Positions 1-9,126 of a DNA stretch of 64,000 bases are shown here, one piece after another. This DNA is from Dehalococcoidia bacterium. Lineage in GTDB: Bacteria > Chloroflexota > Dehalococcoidia > DSTF01 > JALHUB01. The stretch spans positions 187,545-251,544 of the forward strand of contig JASEFU010000001.1 in assembly GCA_030018455.1 (NCBI GenBank), written 5' to 3'. The translations under genes were made by a program, and so were the position numbers. How positions within the stretch are numbered: the stretch's first letter is position 1; each line of letters opens with the position of its first letter. The notes beneath the pieces are model-generated. The model saw only the letters and a list, made by a program, of their open reading frames with translations, was not told where the DNA came from and did no database searches.

Positions 1-69
1 GCGCGTCTGCTGTCGGCGGTTGTCATCGGCGGGTTTGGCGTCGCGGCGCTGGCTTCGCTCGCCCTTTAG
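1..69 (+). CDS. C-terminal end of a membrane protein (partial)
   Basis: The window opens inside a reading frame that ends at a TAG at 67-69. The visible 22 residues are almost entirely hydrophobic (Leu, Val, Ala, Gly), as in a last transmembrane helix that stops at the membrane face. No family can be assigned from so short a piece. It reads in the same direction as the next gene, but a -10 box at 76-81 suggests that gene has its own promoter. Confidence 0.5.
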   Translation, partial: ARLLSAVVIGGFGVAALASLAL

Positions 70-75
70 TTCGGG

Positions 76-81
76 TATACT
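76..81 (+). promoter_or_regulatory. -10 box TATACT for the ThDP enzyme
   Basis: TATACT lies 38 bases before the ATG at 120, placing transcription start near 88. No good -35 is visible. The box covers the in-frame TTG at 81, which argues that translation starts at 120 and not 81. Confidence 0.45.
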
Positions 82-119
82 TGGAGACCGAAGCAACGCG
101 ACTTCTAAGGAGAGAAGCG

Positions 120-1760
120 ATGGCAGAGATTGACGGCGGCGAGCTTGTGGCCCGCGCGCTCGAAGCGGAAGGGATCGATTGCATCTTCACCCTCACGGGC
201 GGCCACATCATGAACATCTACACCGCCTGCGTCGCTCACGGCATCAAAGTCATTGACACGCGCCACGAGCAGGCAGCCGGCCACGCCGCCGAAGGCTGGG
301 CGCGAATTAAGCGCCGGCCGGGCGTCGCCGTCGTCACCGCCGGCCCCGGCGTGACCGATATCGTGACCGCCGTCGCCAACGCCTACCACAACCGCAGTCC
401 GATGCTCGTCATCGGCGGCGCGAGCGCTCTATCGCAGCTCGGGATGGGCGCCCTCCAGGAGATGGAGCAGGTCGACCTCATGAACCCGATCACGAAGTGG
501 GCGGGCGCCTGCTACCGCACAGAGCGCATCCCTGAGTACCTGGCGACCTGCTTCCGCACCGCCATGACCGGCCGCTACGGCCCCTGTTTCCTGGAGCTGC
601 CGATCGACGTCCTGTTCGGAAAGGTGGAAGAGGCGTTCGCCCGGATCCGTGAGAACTACCGCCCGGCCGGACGCGTCGCCGGCGACCCCACGCTCATCGC
701 TGAAGCGGCGCGGCTGCTGGCGAAGGCGGAACGTCCCGTCGTCATCGCGGGCAGCGAGGTCTACTGGTCGGAGGCCCACGACCAGTTGCGACTGCTCGTC
801 GAGCGGCTGCAGGCGCCTGTTTACCTCAACTCGATGGCCCGCGGCTGCGTCCGCCGCGACCACCCCCTCTTCTTCTCCCGCACGCGGCGCGCCGCGCTGA
901 CCGAAGCCGACGCCGTCCTCATTCTCGGCGTGCCGCTCGACTTCCGCCTCGGCTACGGCCGCGACGTCCCCGAGGGACGTAGCGTCATCCACGTCGACAT
1001 CGACCCCGCCGAGATCGGACGCAACCGCAGCTACACCGTCGGCATCGAGGGCGATGCGCGGCTCGTGCTCGACGCCCTGCTCGCGGACCTCGGCGAGAAG
1101 ACGGCGCCGCCGCGCGAGTGGGTCGCCGACCTCCGGCATCGCGAGCAGCGGATCGAGGAGGAGCGCCGCCGCTGGCTGGAATCGGACGCCGTTCCTATTC
1201 ACCCGCTGCGCCTCTGCAACGAGATGGCCGCGTTCGTCGACGACAACACGTTGGTCGTCGGTGACGGCGGCGATATCGTCAACCTTGCTTCGCAGGTGCT
1301 GCCGGTCAATAACCCCGGCCAGTGGTTCGACCCCGGCCCGATGGGCACGCTGGGCGTGGGCACTGGCTTCGCCATTGCCGCGCAGATTACGCATCCCGAG
1401 AAGCGCGTGCTCATGGTGAACGGCGACGGGTCCTTCGGCTTGAACGGCTTCGAGTTCGACACCATGGTCCGCTGCGGGCTGCCCGTCGTGTCCGTGGTAG
1501 GGAACGACCGCCAATGGGGCCAGATAGCAATGGCCCAGCTCAAAGCCTACGGCGACCAGGGCGTGATAGGCTCGCTCCTTGCCGACAACGCCCGCTACGA
1601 TAAGGTAGTCGAGGGGCTCGGGGGACACGGCGAGTTCGTGGTGGAGCCGTCGCAGATCCGTCCCGCCCTTGAGCGGGCCTTTGCTTCCGGCAAGCCCGCC
1701 TGCGTCAACGTCTTGACGGACCCCCGGCCACCGGGCGTGACATCTGCCGAACCGGTCTGA
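120..1760 (+). CDS. Thiamine diphosphate-dependent enzyme, acetolactate synthase / 2-hydroxyacyl-CoA lyase family
   Basis: This 546-residue protein has the three-domain layout of ThDP decarboxylases and carboligases. The N-terminal pyrimidine-binding domain carries [12 protein letters not shown], whose Glu50 should activate the cofactor. A central domain follows, then a C-terminal pyrophosphate-binding domain with GDGS at about 435 and the partner Asn at about 462 (GDG-x27-N), the Mg-ThDP signature. The ATG at 120 follows AAGGAGAG at good spacing. No small regulatory subunit or branched-chain amino acid genes are nearby, so biosynthetic acetolactate synthase is unlikely. Oxalyl-CoA decarboxylase, 2-hydroxyacyl-CoA lyase or a related carboligase are alternatives; the substrate cannot be read from sequence. 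Confidence 0.85.
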   Translation: MAEIDGGELVARALEAEGIDCIFTLTGGHIMNIYTACVAHGIKVIDTRHEQAAGHAAEGWARIKRRPGVAVVTAGPGVTDIVTAVANAYHNRSPMLVIGGASALSQLGMGALQEMEQVDLMNPITKWAGACYRTERIPEYLATCFRTAMTGRYGPCFLELPIDVLFGKVEEAFARIRENYRPAGRVAGDPTLIAEAARLLAKAERPVVIAGSEVYWSEAHDQLRLLVERLQAPVYLNSMARGCVRRDHPLFFSRTRRAALTEADAVLILGVPLDFRLGYGRDVPEGRSVIHVDIDPAEIGRNRSYTVGIEGDARLVLDALLADLGEKTAPPREWVADLRHREQRIEEERRRWLESDAVPIHPLRLCNEMAAFVDDNTLVVGDGGDIVNLASQVLPVNNPGQWFDPGPMGTLGVGTGFAIAAQITHPEKRVLMVNGDGSFGLNGFEFDTMVRCGLPVVSVVGNDRQWGQIAMAQLKAYGDQGVIGSLLADNARYDKVVEGLGGHGEFVVEPSQIRPALERAFASGKPACVNVLTDPRPPGVTSAEPV

Positions 1761-1765
1761 CCGCC

Positions 1766-3067
1766 TTGGAAACAGAAGCCGAACTGCCCATCGATTCGGA
1801 GGTTGCCGCTCGGCCCGCGGCGGCGGCGAAGCGAGCGCGCGCGGGTGTGCTGCCCAGCGCGGCCACTTTCTCGTCCCTCGCCTACTCCAACTACCGCTAC
1901 ATGTGGCTGGGTCAGCTCGGACACTCCGCTTCGCTGTGGATGGAGCAGGTCGCGAGGCCCGTCCTCATCCTCGACCTCACGGGATCGGCGTTCCTCGTCG
2001 GCCTGGTGATGGCGACGCGCATGGCCCCCATGCTCATCTTCGGCCTGGTGGCGGGCGTAGCCGCCGACCGCATGGACAAGCGGGGCCTCCTGCTGACGAC
2101 ACAGGCGGTCACAATGGCCACCCACTTCGCGCTCGCCTTTCTCGTCCTTTCCGGCGCCGTCGAAGTGTGGCACGTGTTCGTCACCGCCTTCATTAGTGGC
2201 ACCTCGATGTCGTTCAACCAGCCGGCGCGGCAGTCGCTCATCCCCCGGCTGGTGCCGCAGGAGGCGCTGCTCAATGCCGTCGCCCTCAACACGGCCGCCA
2301 TGAACGTGATGCGAATCGGCGGCGGGGCGCTTGCCGGCGTCCTTCTCATACCGCTCGGCATCGGCGGCGTCTATCTGATGAACGGGATACTCTTCATCGG
2401 CGTGATGGCGGTCACGTGGGCGATCCGTGTCGAACGGGAGGTCAGGACGGCTGTCGAGGGTGGCGCTTCGTGGCTGCGGGAGCTCGGCGAGGGGCTGGCC
2501 TTCGTCACCCGCGGCCACCTTGTCTACGTCGTTGCGCTCGCCTTCATCCTCTTCGTTTTCGGCTTTCCGTACCAGGGCGTGTTTGTACCGCTGCTGGCGA
2601 TAGACGTGCTCGGCCTCGGCGATTCGGGTGTGGGCTGGCTCGTGGCGACGACGGGCGTGGGCGCCCTCATCGGCTCCCTCGCGATGGCGACGCGTCAGCG
2701 CTTCGAGCGGCGCGGCATCCTGCTGCTGGCGTTTCTCGGCGTGTTCAGCGGCGCCCTCATCCTCACGTCGCAGAGCACGTGGATCGCCCTCACGATAGTC
2801 ACGCTGATCATCGTCGGGGCGGCCGGCGTCTCCTACATGGCGCTGACGACGACGATTCTGCTCGAGAACAGCCCGCCGGAGCTTCAGGGAAGGGTGATGA
2901 GCGTGGTGAGCCTCGACAGGGGGCTGGTACCGCTGGGCGCGGTAATCGCCGGCGCGCTCGCGTCCGCTCTCGGCGCGCAGACGGGCCTACTCGTTATGGG
3001 CGCCGTCTGTCTGGTCCTGACGGCCGGGGCGGCTATTGTCTCCCCGCGACTGCGAGCGCTCGACTAG
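1766..3067 (+). CDS. MFS transporter, EntS-like (MFS_3 type)
   Basis: The 433-residue protein has a hydrophilic leader of about 30 residues followed by roughly twelve hydrophobic helices, the usual size for the major facilitator superfamily. The loop after helix 2 has GVAADRMDKR, the MFS motif between helices 2 and 3. FNQPARQSLIPRLVP is typical of the EntS-like exporter group. A TTG start lies 5 bases after the preceding stop, so the two genes are probably cotranscribed; the Shine-Dalgarno is poor and the true start could be slightly downstream. The cargo is unknown. It converges on the next gene with a 2-base gap. Confidence 0.85.
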   Translation: METEAELPIDSEVAARPAAAAKRARAGVLPSAATFSSLAYSNYRYMWLGQLGHSASLWMEQVARPVLILDLTGSAFLVGLVMATRMAPMLIFGLVAGVAADRMDKRGLLLTTQAVTMATHFALAFLVLSGAVEVWHVFVTAFISGTSMSFNQPARQSLIPRLVPQEALLNAVALNTAAMNVMRIGGGALAGVLLIPLGIGGVYLMNGILFIGVMAVTWAIRVEREVRTAVEGGASWLRELGEGLAFVTRGHLVYVVALAFILFVFGFPYQGVFVPLLAIDVLGLGDSGVGWLVATTGVGALIGSLAMATRQRFERRGILLLAFLGVFSGALILTSQSTWIALTIVTLIIVGAAGVSYMALTTTILLENSPPELQGRVMSVVSLDRGLVPLGAVIAGALASALGAQTGLLVMGAVCLVLTAGAAIVSPRLRALD

Positions 3068-3069
3068 CG

Positions 3070-4191
3070 CTACCCCATCCCCGGCCACCTTTGCGGCCCT
3101 TCCTCATCCTCTCCCTCCTCTGCGGGACCTTCCACCGCCGACCCCTTCATTTCTTCTCCGCCGCGCATCTCTTTCCTGCCCAAGGACATGATGTCGCGGA
3201 GGCTCAGGTTGAGGAACCAGACCGCGAGCAGCCCTGTGATCGTGATCCAGATGATGGTGAAGATGTGCGTCCCAAAAGCGTACGCCGCCGCCACCGATCG
3301 GTTCGCGCCCAGGCCTGCCGCCACCTCCTGGACAACGAACTCGTATGTCCCCAGGTTCCAGGGCGTTATCGGCAGCGAGACGATGAGGTTGGCGCCGATC
3401 ATCACGACGATGTACTCGTGCGGCTGAAGGCCCAGCCCGAAGGCGAGTCCGAGCAGCCAGAACATCAGTGCCTCCACCAGCCAGGCGGGAAAGGAAATTG
3501 CGAGCACCCTTCCCAGCCGCGGCATCTCCCGCATCGCCTGAAGCCCTTCGAGCAACTGGGGCACGATCTCTGCGATGCGGCGGCGGGCATTGTCCGAGAA
3601 GATGCGCGTCCACCGCGACTCGGCAAGGTGACGCGGCGGCCGTATGCGCGCGATAAGCAGCAGGCCGATGAAGGCGGTGAGCGCGCCCAACGAAAGGCCG
3701 AGGACCAGTTGCGCCGGTACCGCCGGCAGCCCCAGAAAAGTCAGCACCGCGAGCAGCAACACGAAGAAGGTGAACGCGTCGAACACCGTCTCCACAACGA
3801 TGACGGAGGAGGTCAGCTCGGCGCGCGGTATCCCGAAGCGTTCCGCCGGCACCTGGATGCGAAGCACATCGCCGGCGCGAAAGGGGATGGCGTTGTTCGT
3901 CATGTTCGACACCAGGTAGATGCCGAAGAGCTCGGCCACCGGGGCGCGCTCCGTCGCCTTGAGCAGCATCTGCCAGCGAATGGAATGAAGCAGCTTGGAG
4001 AGGGAAAAGACAATAAGAGCGGGCAGCACCCAGCCGTAATTAACGGCGCCGAAGGTCTCAATCGTCTGGCGGATGTCGACCCGCCAGATCAGTATGCCGA
4101 TGAAGACCGCGGAGATGAGAAACTGAAGCGGGAGCCGGTGCTGAACGATCAGGTGAATCGGGTTCAGGCTCTCCTTGTGATCCTTAGACAT
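3070..4191 (-). CDS. Flippase-like integral membrane protein (LPG synthase TM-domain family, UPF0104)
   Basis: The 373 residues hold about eight transmembrane helices and conserved features of the lysylphosphatidylglycerol synthase membrane-domain family: SNMTNNAIPFRAGDVLR near residue 95-110, and LPITPWNLGTYEFVVQE near 283-298. The C-terminal 35 residues are a charged Glu/Gly-rich tail. There is no soluble aminoacyl-transfer domain, so it is not MprF itself. Such stand-alone domains are thought to move lipids or lipid-linked sugars across the membrane, which is inference here. It sits alone between converging and divergent neighbours. Confidence 0.75.
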   Translation of the reverse strand: MSKDHKESLNPIHLIVQHRLPLQFLISAVFIGILIWRVDIRQTIETFGAVNYGWVLPALIVFSLSKLLHSIRWQMLLKATERAPVAELFGIYLVSNMTNNAIPFRAGDVLRIQVPAERFGIPRAELTSSVIVVETVFDAFTFFVLLLAVLTFLGLPAVPAQLVLGLSLGALTAFIGLLLIARIRPPRHLAESRWTRIFSDNARRRIAEIVPQLLEGLQAMREMPRLGRVLAISFPAWLVEALMFWLLGLAFGLGLQPHEYIVVMIGANLIVSLPITPWNLGTYEFVVQEVAAGLGANRSVAAAYAFGTHIFTIIWITITGLLAVWFLNLSLRDIMSLGRKEMRGGEEMKGSAVEGPAEEGEDEEGPQRWPGMG

Positions 4192-4325
4192 TCACCCGAG
4201 CGCGATGCGCCCCCTCCTGAGCTCATCTCCTCGAACGCATAGTAACACAGCGACGGCCTCTTTCGCATCGCTGCGGGCGTCCTCCCCACCGGACGGACGA
4301 GGTTCTGTCGCGCGATCGGGGGTGG

Positions 4326-4331
4326 TACAAT
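4326..4331 (+). promoter_or_regulatory. Extended -10 TGG-TACAAT
   Basis: TGG directly precedes TACAAT, giving an extended -10 about 27 bases before the ATG at 4358. No -35 element was recognised. Confidence 0.4.
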
Positions 4332-4357
4332 CGCCAAAAGGACGCGGGAGGAAACGC

Positions 4358-5878
4358 ATGACTGAACAGCGCGACGTGATAGTGATCGGGTCCGGAATAG
4401 GAGGGCTTTCGGCGGCGGCATCGCTGGCGAAAGCGGGCCTGAAGCCGCTCGTCCTGGAGCACCACTTTCTGCCCGGCGGCAACGCCTCGACCTTCCGCCG
4501 CAAGCGCATGTTCGACTTCGATGTCGGGCTGCACTACATCGGCGGCTGCCAGCCCGGCGGGCTCTTTCTCACGCTTCTCAAGAACATCGGCATCGAGGAA
4601 GAGATCGAGTTCCTGCCCATGGACCCCGATGGCTTCGATACCCTCATCTTCCCCGACCTGACGTTCCGCGTGCCCGCGGGCTGGGAACGCTACCGCCAGA
4701 GGCTGCACGAAGCTTTCCCCCAGGAGAAGGCGGCCGCCGACCGCTTCCTGGAGTTCGTCCACGCCGTGACGGGCAGCGCACCCGCGCCGGCCGTGCCCGA
4801 CGTGCAGCGGAGACTGGGCAAGCCGCCCGCCGACTGCACGCTGGAAGAGGTCTTCGACGCCCTGGAATGCAGCCTGCGCCTGAGACACGTCCTCGCGTCC
4901 TTCAGCGGCACATACGCGGCCCCTCCTTCGCGCGCCTCCGCCGTCACCCACGCCGGGCTGATGGCGCACTACATCCCTTCCGGCGGCTACTTCGTCAGAG
5001 GCGGGGGACGCGCCCTTATCGACGCCCTCGTGGGCGCCATCGAGAAGAACGGCGGCGAGATCAGGCTGCGCTCCCGCGTCCGGCGCATCATCGTCGAGAA
5101 CGGCGCCGCCCGTGGCGTCGAGCTCGCTTCCGGCGAGGCGCTCCGCGCCAATACCGTCATCTCCAACGCCGACGCCAAGCGCACCTTGCTGGAAATGGTG
5201 GGGCGCGAGCACCTGGGCCGCGAGACGGTCGAGAAGGCGGAGCAGGGGCGCATGGCGCTGCCCCTGTTCGTCACCTACCTCGCGATGAAGCGCGACGTGC
5301 GCGAACTCGGCATACCCAACACGAACTACGGCGTCGCGACGCGCTACAACATGGAGGAGCAGTACGCCGCCTGCTACGCCGGCGAGGTCCCCGAGGAGCC
5401 CCGGGTCTTCATTTCCATCGCGTCCCGCAAGGACCCTGAGAGCCGCAACATCGCGCCCGAAGGCTACACCAACCTCCAGCTCATGACCATCGCGCCCGCT
5501 GCCGTGACCACATGGGGCGCCGAGACCGGCCCGGCGAGTGGCGGCCGCTACCGGCACACGCCGCCCTACGTCGAAGCGAAGAAGCTGTTGGAGGAGCGGA
5601 TGCTCGCCCAGGTCGAGCGCATGATGCCGGGCTTCATCCGCGACGTCGTCTGGCTGGAGTCGGCGACGCCGCTCACGCAGGAGCGCTTCACGCTGTCGAC
5701 GGGCGGGACGAGCTACGGGCTGGAGCACACCGTCGAGCAGGCGCGGCGCGGTCGCTTCCCGCTGGCGACCGAGATAAGCGGTCTGTACCTTGTGGGAGCG
5801 AGCACGCTGGGGCACGGCATCGCGGGGACGATGGTGAGCGGCGTCGCCGCCGCCGGCGCCATTCTCTCGAGTCGCTAG
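4358..5878 (+). CDS. FAD-dependent oxidoreductase, CrtI / RetSat / carotenoid isomerase family
   Basis: The 506-residue protein begins with a dinucleotide-binding fold, VIGSGIGGLSAAASLAKAG, then PGGNAS and FDVGLHYIGG, the latter characteristic of the retinol saturase and carotenoid isomerase branch of the phytoene desaturase family. The C-terminus has GLYLVGASTLGHGIAGTMVSG, the second FAD-contact motif. ATG 4358 follows GGGAGG. No phytoene synthase or other carotenoid gene is adjacent, so the substrate may be a carotenoid, a retinoid-like compound or another polyunsaturated lipid. Length is normal for the family and the gene looks intact. Confidence 0.8.
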   Translation: MTEQRDVIVIGSGIGGLSAAASLAKAGLKPLVLEHHFLPGGNASTFRRKRMFDFDVGLHYIGGCQPGGLFLTLLKNIGIEEEIEFLPMDPDGFDTLIFPDLTFRVPAGWERYRQRLHEAFPQEKAAADRFLEFVHAVTGSAPAPAVPDVQRRLGKPPADCTLEEVFDALECSLRLRHVLASFSGTYAAPPSRASAVTHAGLMAHYIPSGGYFVRGGGRALIDALVGAIEKNGGEIRLRSRVRRIIVENGAARGVELASGEALRANTVISNADAKRTLLEMVGREHLGRETVEKAEQGRMALPLFVTYLAMKRDVRELGIPNTNYGVATRYNMEEQYAACYAGEVPEEPRVFISIASRKDPESRNIAPEGYTNLQLMTIAPAAVTTWGAETGPASGGRYRHTPPYVEAKKLLEERMLAQVERMMPGFIRDVVWLESATPLTQERFTLSTGGTSYGLEHTVEQARRGRFPLATEISGLYLVGASTLGHGIAGTMVSGVAAAGAILSSR

Positions 5879-5940
5879 CTCCATCGCCCGTGCCGCGCTG
5901 GGCGCCGCGTGCCGCGTCCCTCGACGCAGCGCAAGTCTTT

Positions 5941-6801
5941 CTACCCGCCGTTCCCCAGCGCCTCAGCGCGTATCGACTTCAGGATGTCGAGGTTCTCCTT
6001 GTCCGGCCCCTGGTTCGCGAACCCCGGTATCTCCAGGATGAACGGCAGATCACGGAACGCGGGGTGCGACATTATGTTCAGGAAGCCCTCGCGCCCGATG
6101 CGTCCCTCCCCGATGTTCTCGTGCCGGTCGCGGACCCCCCCCAACGGCGTTTTCGAATCGTTGGCGTGCACCGCCACCAGCCGCGCCAGCCCGATCTCGC
6201 GTTCGAACTCGTCCAGCGTTGCCTCCAGCCCGTCGCGGGTCGCCACGTCGTAGCCCATCGCGAAGGCGTGCTGCGTGTCGAGGCAGACCTTGATGCGCCC
6301 GTCTCCGGCCTCGCGGATAACCCGCCCCAGCTCTGAGAATTTCGCGCCCACGCTTCCACCCATGCCGGCGCTGTTCTCCAGAATTAGCCAGCAGCCGGCC
6401 GGGCAGCTCGCCATGACCTCGGCGGTGACCGCGATGACCTGCGGGAACACGGCGTCGAGCCCCGCGCCGTGATGGCTCCCCAGATGCAGGATGCTGCCCG
6501 CCGCGCCGATGCGCCCGCACAGCTCAAGATCGGCGATGATCGACGCCTTCCCCTTGACCAGATGATCGGGGTTATCGGCGGCGAAGTTGATGAGATAGAC
6601 GGCGTGCAGGAAGACGGGGTCGATGCCGGCGGCCGCCCGCTTCTCGCGGAAGAGCGCGACCTCCTCGTCGGGTATCGCGCGGCGACGCCACATCTGGGGC
6701 GCCGACCCGAAGATCTGGATGGTTTCGGCGCCCATCGCCTGCCCGCGGTCGATGGCCTTGTCCAGCCCGCCCGCAGTCGATACGTGCAGTCCCAGTCTCA
6801 T
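5941..6801 (-). CDS. nfo: Endonuclease IV (AP endonuclease)
   Basis: The 286-residue protein cuts the DNA backbone 5' of abasic sites in base excision repair. It shows the TIM-barrel metal ligands of the family: His67 (HAVYL), His109, Glu142 in LENSAG, Asp175 and His178 in CLDTQH, His212 and Asp215 in VHANDSK, and Asp225/His227 in RDRHENIGEG. ATG 6801 was chosen because AGGAAG precedes it and an upstream in-frame start would lie within the -10 box. It is transcribed alone, divergently from the cupin gene. Confidence 0.95.
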   Translation of the reverse strand: MRLGLHVSTAGGLDKAIDRGQAMGAETIQIFGSAPQMWRRRAIPDEEVALFREKRAAAGIDPVFLHAVYLINFAADNPDHLVKGKASIIADLELCGRIGAAGSILHLGSHHGAGLDAVFPQVIAVTAEVMASCPAGCWLILENSAGMGGSVGAKFSELGRVIREAGDGRIKVCLDTQHAFAMGYDVATRDGLEATLDEFEREIGLARLVAVHANDSKTPLGGVRDRHENIGEGRIGREGFLNIMSHPAFRDLPFILEIPGFANQGPDKENLDILKSIRAEALGNGG

Positions 6802-6832
6802 ACGCGGCTCGCTTCCTGCGTCTCCTGCGCCC

Positions 6833-6838
6833 ATTATA
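6833..6838 (-). promoter_or_regulatory. Extended -10 TGC-TATAAT for nfo
   Basis: On the minus strand TGC-TATAAT ends 31 bases before the nfo ATG, predicting a 5' leader of about 25 bases. The position where a -35 would fall is a poor match, as expected for an extended -10 promoter. Confidence 0.6.
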
Positions 6839-7073
6839 GCAGCCTGACGGTTGCCACTCCCCAGATGGAGCCGGCATCCTGCCCGCGTAGAGTCGCTTGC
6901 GGCCCTGATTCAAACGCTCCTCCTCCTGAGTACGCCTTCCTTCGACGTCCGCTTGTCCGCCTCATGTCCGTCACAGGCCGCTCGCCCCCCGTTTATGCGC
7001 GCTACCCTCTTGTTGTACCATTGCCCTCAAGAGGCTCGAGAGTCACGCGCCCTTTCTGAAAGGAAACGCAAAT
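6839..7073. other. Intergenic region between nfo and the cupin gene
   Basis: About 235 bases lie between divergent genes. Only a weak -10-like TACCAT at 7016 and the cupin Shine-Dalgarno at 7059-7064 can be picked out. No hairpin, repeat or small gene was recognised. Confidence 0.4.
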
Positions 7074-7403
7074 ATGAAGGTCCAGGACTACCGCGACGTC
7101 ACGGCCCGCGAGGAGCTGCCCGGCGTCACCCTTCGCGTCGTCATCTCGGAAGAAGACGGCGCGCCCAACTTCATTATGCGCGTCTTCGAGGTGCAGCCCG
7201 GGGCATCGACCCCCTGGCATACACATGATTGGGAGCACGAAGTGTTCGTGCTGGCCGGCGAGGGCCAGGCCGTCTCAGCCGGGGGCAGGACGCCTATCGA
7301 GCCCGGCTCCGTCGTCTTCGTCGCCCCCAACGAGCAACACCAGTTCGTCAATGCCGGCTCCGACGTTCTTCGCTTCATCTGCTGCATCCCGCGGAAAGCG
7401 TGA
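7074..7403 (+). CDS. Cupin-domain protein
   Basis: This 109-residue single-domain cupin has both family motifs. The first, PGASTPWHTHDWEHEVFVL, holds the His-x-His...Glu metal ligands at about 47-54. The second is GSVVFVAPNEQHQFVN near 78-93 with the fourth ligand His. AAAGGAAA precedes the ATG. Small stand-alone cupins of this kind are metal-dependent enzymes or sugar/small-molecule binders, and nothing in the sequence picks one. It is followed 16 bases later by a hydrolase gene, probably in one transcript. Confidence 0.85.
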   Translation: MKVQDYRDVTAREELPGVTLRVVISEEDGAPNFIMRVFEVQPGASTPWHTHDWEHEVFVLAGEGQAVSAGGRTPIEPGSVVFVAPNEQHQFVNAGSDVLRFICCIPRKA

Positions 7404-7419
7404 TCCTGCGCGTCGTCTC

Positions 7420-8046
7420 ATGAGCGGCGAGCTTATCCGCATCGAAACCGAGCGCGGCCCCATCTCCTGTCTCTACCACCGCGGCAAGCAGGGCGGCGGA
7501 GCCGTCATCTGGGTCGGCGGCACCGACGGCGGCTTCGACGGCCCGGCAGACTCCATATACGCCGACCTCGCCGAAGACCTTGTGGAAGACGGGATCGGCT
7601 CGCTGCGCCTCGATTTCCGGCGCCGCGACGCGCCCGGCATCGTCTCCGAGGGCGTGTACGACGTGCTGGCGGGCGTTGCCCTCCTCAAGAACAAAGGCGT
7701 GGGCAGGATCGGGCTCGTCGGCCATTCTTTCGGCGGCGCCGTCGTCATAACAGCCGCCGCCCTCTCCCCCGACGTGAGCGCCGTCGTCACCCTCAGCACC
7801 CAGACGGCGGGCACCGCGCCCGCGCCGCGGGTGGCGCCGCGTCCCCTCCTCCTCGTTCACGGCGAACTCGACAGGCGCCTGCCGCCCGCCTGCTCCGAAT
7901 ACGTATACGAGCGCGCCGGCGAACCCAAAGAACTGGTCATCCTGCCCGGCGCCAAGCACAGCCTCCGCCAGCGTCGCCGCGAGCTGCGCGAGCTACTTCG
8001 AGCGTGGCTGCGGGAGAAAGTGGGCGCGACGGGGGGTACGGTATAA
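7420..8046 (+). CDS. Small alpha/beta hydrolase (dienelactone hydrolase-like)
   Basis: The 208-residue protein has a complete catalytic triad: Ser103 in the nucleophile elbow GHSFGG, Asp151 in VHGELDRRLP and His180 in PGAKHS. Family members hydrolyse esters, lactones or amides; the substrate is unknown. ATG 7420 begins the conserved region, and longer upstream frames overlap the cupin gene. The TAA stop at 8044-8046 lies inside the -10 box of the next gene. A cupin next to a small hydrolase would fit degradation of a ring or ester compound, but that is only suggestive. Confidence 0.8.
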   Translation: MSGELIRIETERGPISCLYHRGKQGGGAVIWVGGTDGGFDGPADSIYADLAEDLVEDGIGSLRLDFRRRDAPGIVSEGVYDVLAGVALLKNKGVGRIGLVGHSFGGAVVITAAALSPDVSAVVTLSTQTAGTAPAPRVAPRPLLLVHGELDRRLPPACSEYVYERAGEPKELVILPGAKHSLRQRRRELRELLRAWLREKVGATGGTV

Positions 8047-8047
8047 T
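8042..8047 (+). promoter_or_regulatory. -10 box TATAAT overlapping a stop codon
   Basis: A perfect TATAAT covers the TAA stop of the upstream hydrolase and precedes the ATG at 8071 by 23 bases. No -35 is evident. Confidence 0.55.
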
Positions 8048-8070
8048 CGAAATAGAGAGGAAATTCGAGG

Positions 8071-9126
8071 ATGCGCGAGTGGCCGCGGACCAAGGTCGTT
8101 CTCTTTGAGGTGCAGCCCTGGGAGAGGCAGTTTTTGCCGCCGGAGACTCCGCGCCTCGATCTTACGGCTGTCCCCGAACTCCTTACGTCGGCAACACTGG
8201 CGCAAGCGCGCGACGCGGAGGTAGTCTCCGTCTTCATTCGCTCCCAGATCACCCGAACCGTACTTTCTGAGCTGCCCCGGCTCAGGCTCATCGCCACCCG
8301 CAGCACCGGCTACGACCACATCGATTTGCAGGCCTGCGACGAGCGGGGAGTTACCGTCTCCAACGTCCCCTCCTACGGCGAGAACACCGTCGCCGAGCAC
8401 ACCTTCGCCCTCATCCTCGCCCTCTCACGCAACACACACCGCGCGTACCAGCGCACTGTGCAGGGCAACTTCGCGCTCGAAGGGCTGGAGGGCTTCGATC
8501 TGAAGGGGAAGACTCTGGGCGTCGTCGGCGCGGGCAACATTGGGCTGCACGTGATCCGAATCGCCAAGGGCTTCGCGATGGAGGTGCTTTCCTACGACGT
8601 GCGCCAGGACCACCTGCTGTCGGAAGTCCTGGGCTTCCAGTACGTCCCGCTCGAAGAGCTACTGCGGCGCTCCGACATCGTGACTCTGCACGCCCCCTTG
8701 ATGCGGGAGACGTACCACCTCATGAATGAGCGCACGCTGCGGATGATGAAGCGCGGCGCCCTGCTCATCAACACCGCCCGCGGCGCTCTCGTCGACACGA
8801 ATGCCCTGATCCAGGCGCTGGACCAGGGCATTGTGGGCGGAGCAGGGCTCGACGTCCTCGAGGGCGAGGAGCTCATCCAGGAGGAGAGCCAGCTACTCAC
8901 CGATGGGGTCGCTGAGGACAAGCTGAGGGTGCTGCTTCAGAACCACATCCTCATGCGGCGCCCCAACGTTGTGATAACGCCGCACATCGGCTTCTTCAGC
9001 CGCGAGGCGCTGCAGCGAATCATCGAGGCGACGATCGAGAACGTCGAAGCGTGGCTCGACGGCAGCCCGCGCAACGTTGTTAACCGTCCGCAGCCGGCCG
9101 GCGAGGCCGCCGCTAGCGGATCCTGA
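8071..9126 (+). CDS. D-isomer-specific 2-hydroxyacid dehydrogenase, D-lactate dehydrogenase-like
   Basis: The 351-residue enzyme interconverts a 2-oxoacid and a D-2-hydroxyacid using NAD(H). The catalytic domain carries RSTGYDHIDLQAC, and the Rossmann fold carries GVVGAGNIGLHV near 150. The catalytic Arg is in INTARGALVDT near 236, Glu in DVLEGEE near 265 and His in TPHIGF near 304. The roughly 35-residue stretch between Glu and His matches the longer D-lactate dehydrogenase/VanH branch. Its last 14 bases overlap the convergent acyl-CoA dehydrogenase gene. Confidence 0.88.
   Translation: MREWPRTKVVLFEVQPWERQFLPPETPRLDLTAVPELLTSATLAQARDAEVVSVFIRSQITRTVLSELPRLRLIATRSTGYDHIDLQACDERGVTVSNVPSYGENTVAEHTFALILALSRNTHRAYQRTVQGNFALEGLEGFDLKGKTLGVVGAGNIGLHVIRIAKGFAMEVLSYDVRQDHLLSEVLGFQYVPLEELLRRSDIVTLHAPLMRETYHLMNERTLRMMKRGALLINTARGALVDTNALIQALDQGIVGGAGLDVLEGEELIQEESQLLTDGVAEDKLRVLLQNHILMRRPNVVITPHIGFFSREALQRIIEATIENVEAWLDGSPRNVVNRPQPAGEAAASGS

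Noticed and set aside
429-1628. Long minus-strand open frame of 399 residues inside the ThDP enzyme gene
   Set aside because: It is fully antisense to a gene with clear ThDP motifs and has Ala/Gly/Arg/Val-rich composition typical of GC-rich shadow frames.
2416-4242. Plus-strand 608-residue frame crossing the MFS end and the flippase-like gene
   Set aside because: It spans the ends of two convergent genes with well-supported domains and has charged, His/Arg/Glu-rich nonsense composition.
4223-5884. Minus-strand 553-residue frame opposite the FAD oxidoreductase
   Set aside because: It lies antisense to a gene with both FAD motifs and has no recognisable domain; codon bias of the true gene keeps stops out of this frame.
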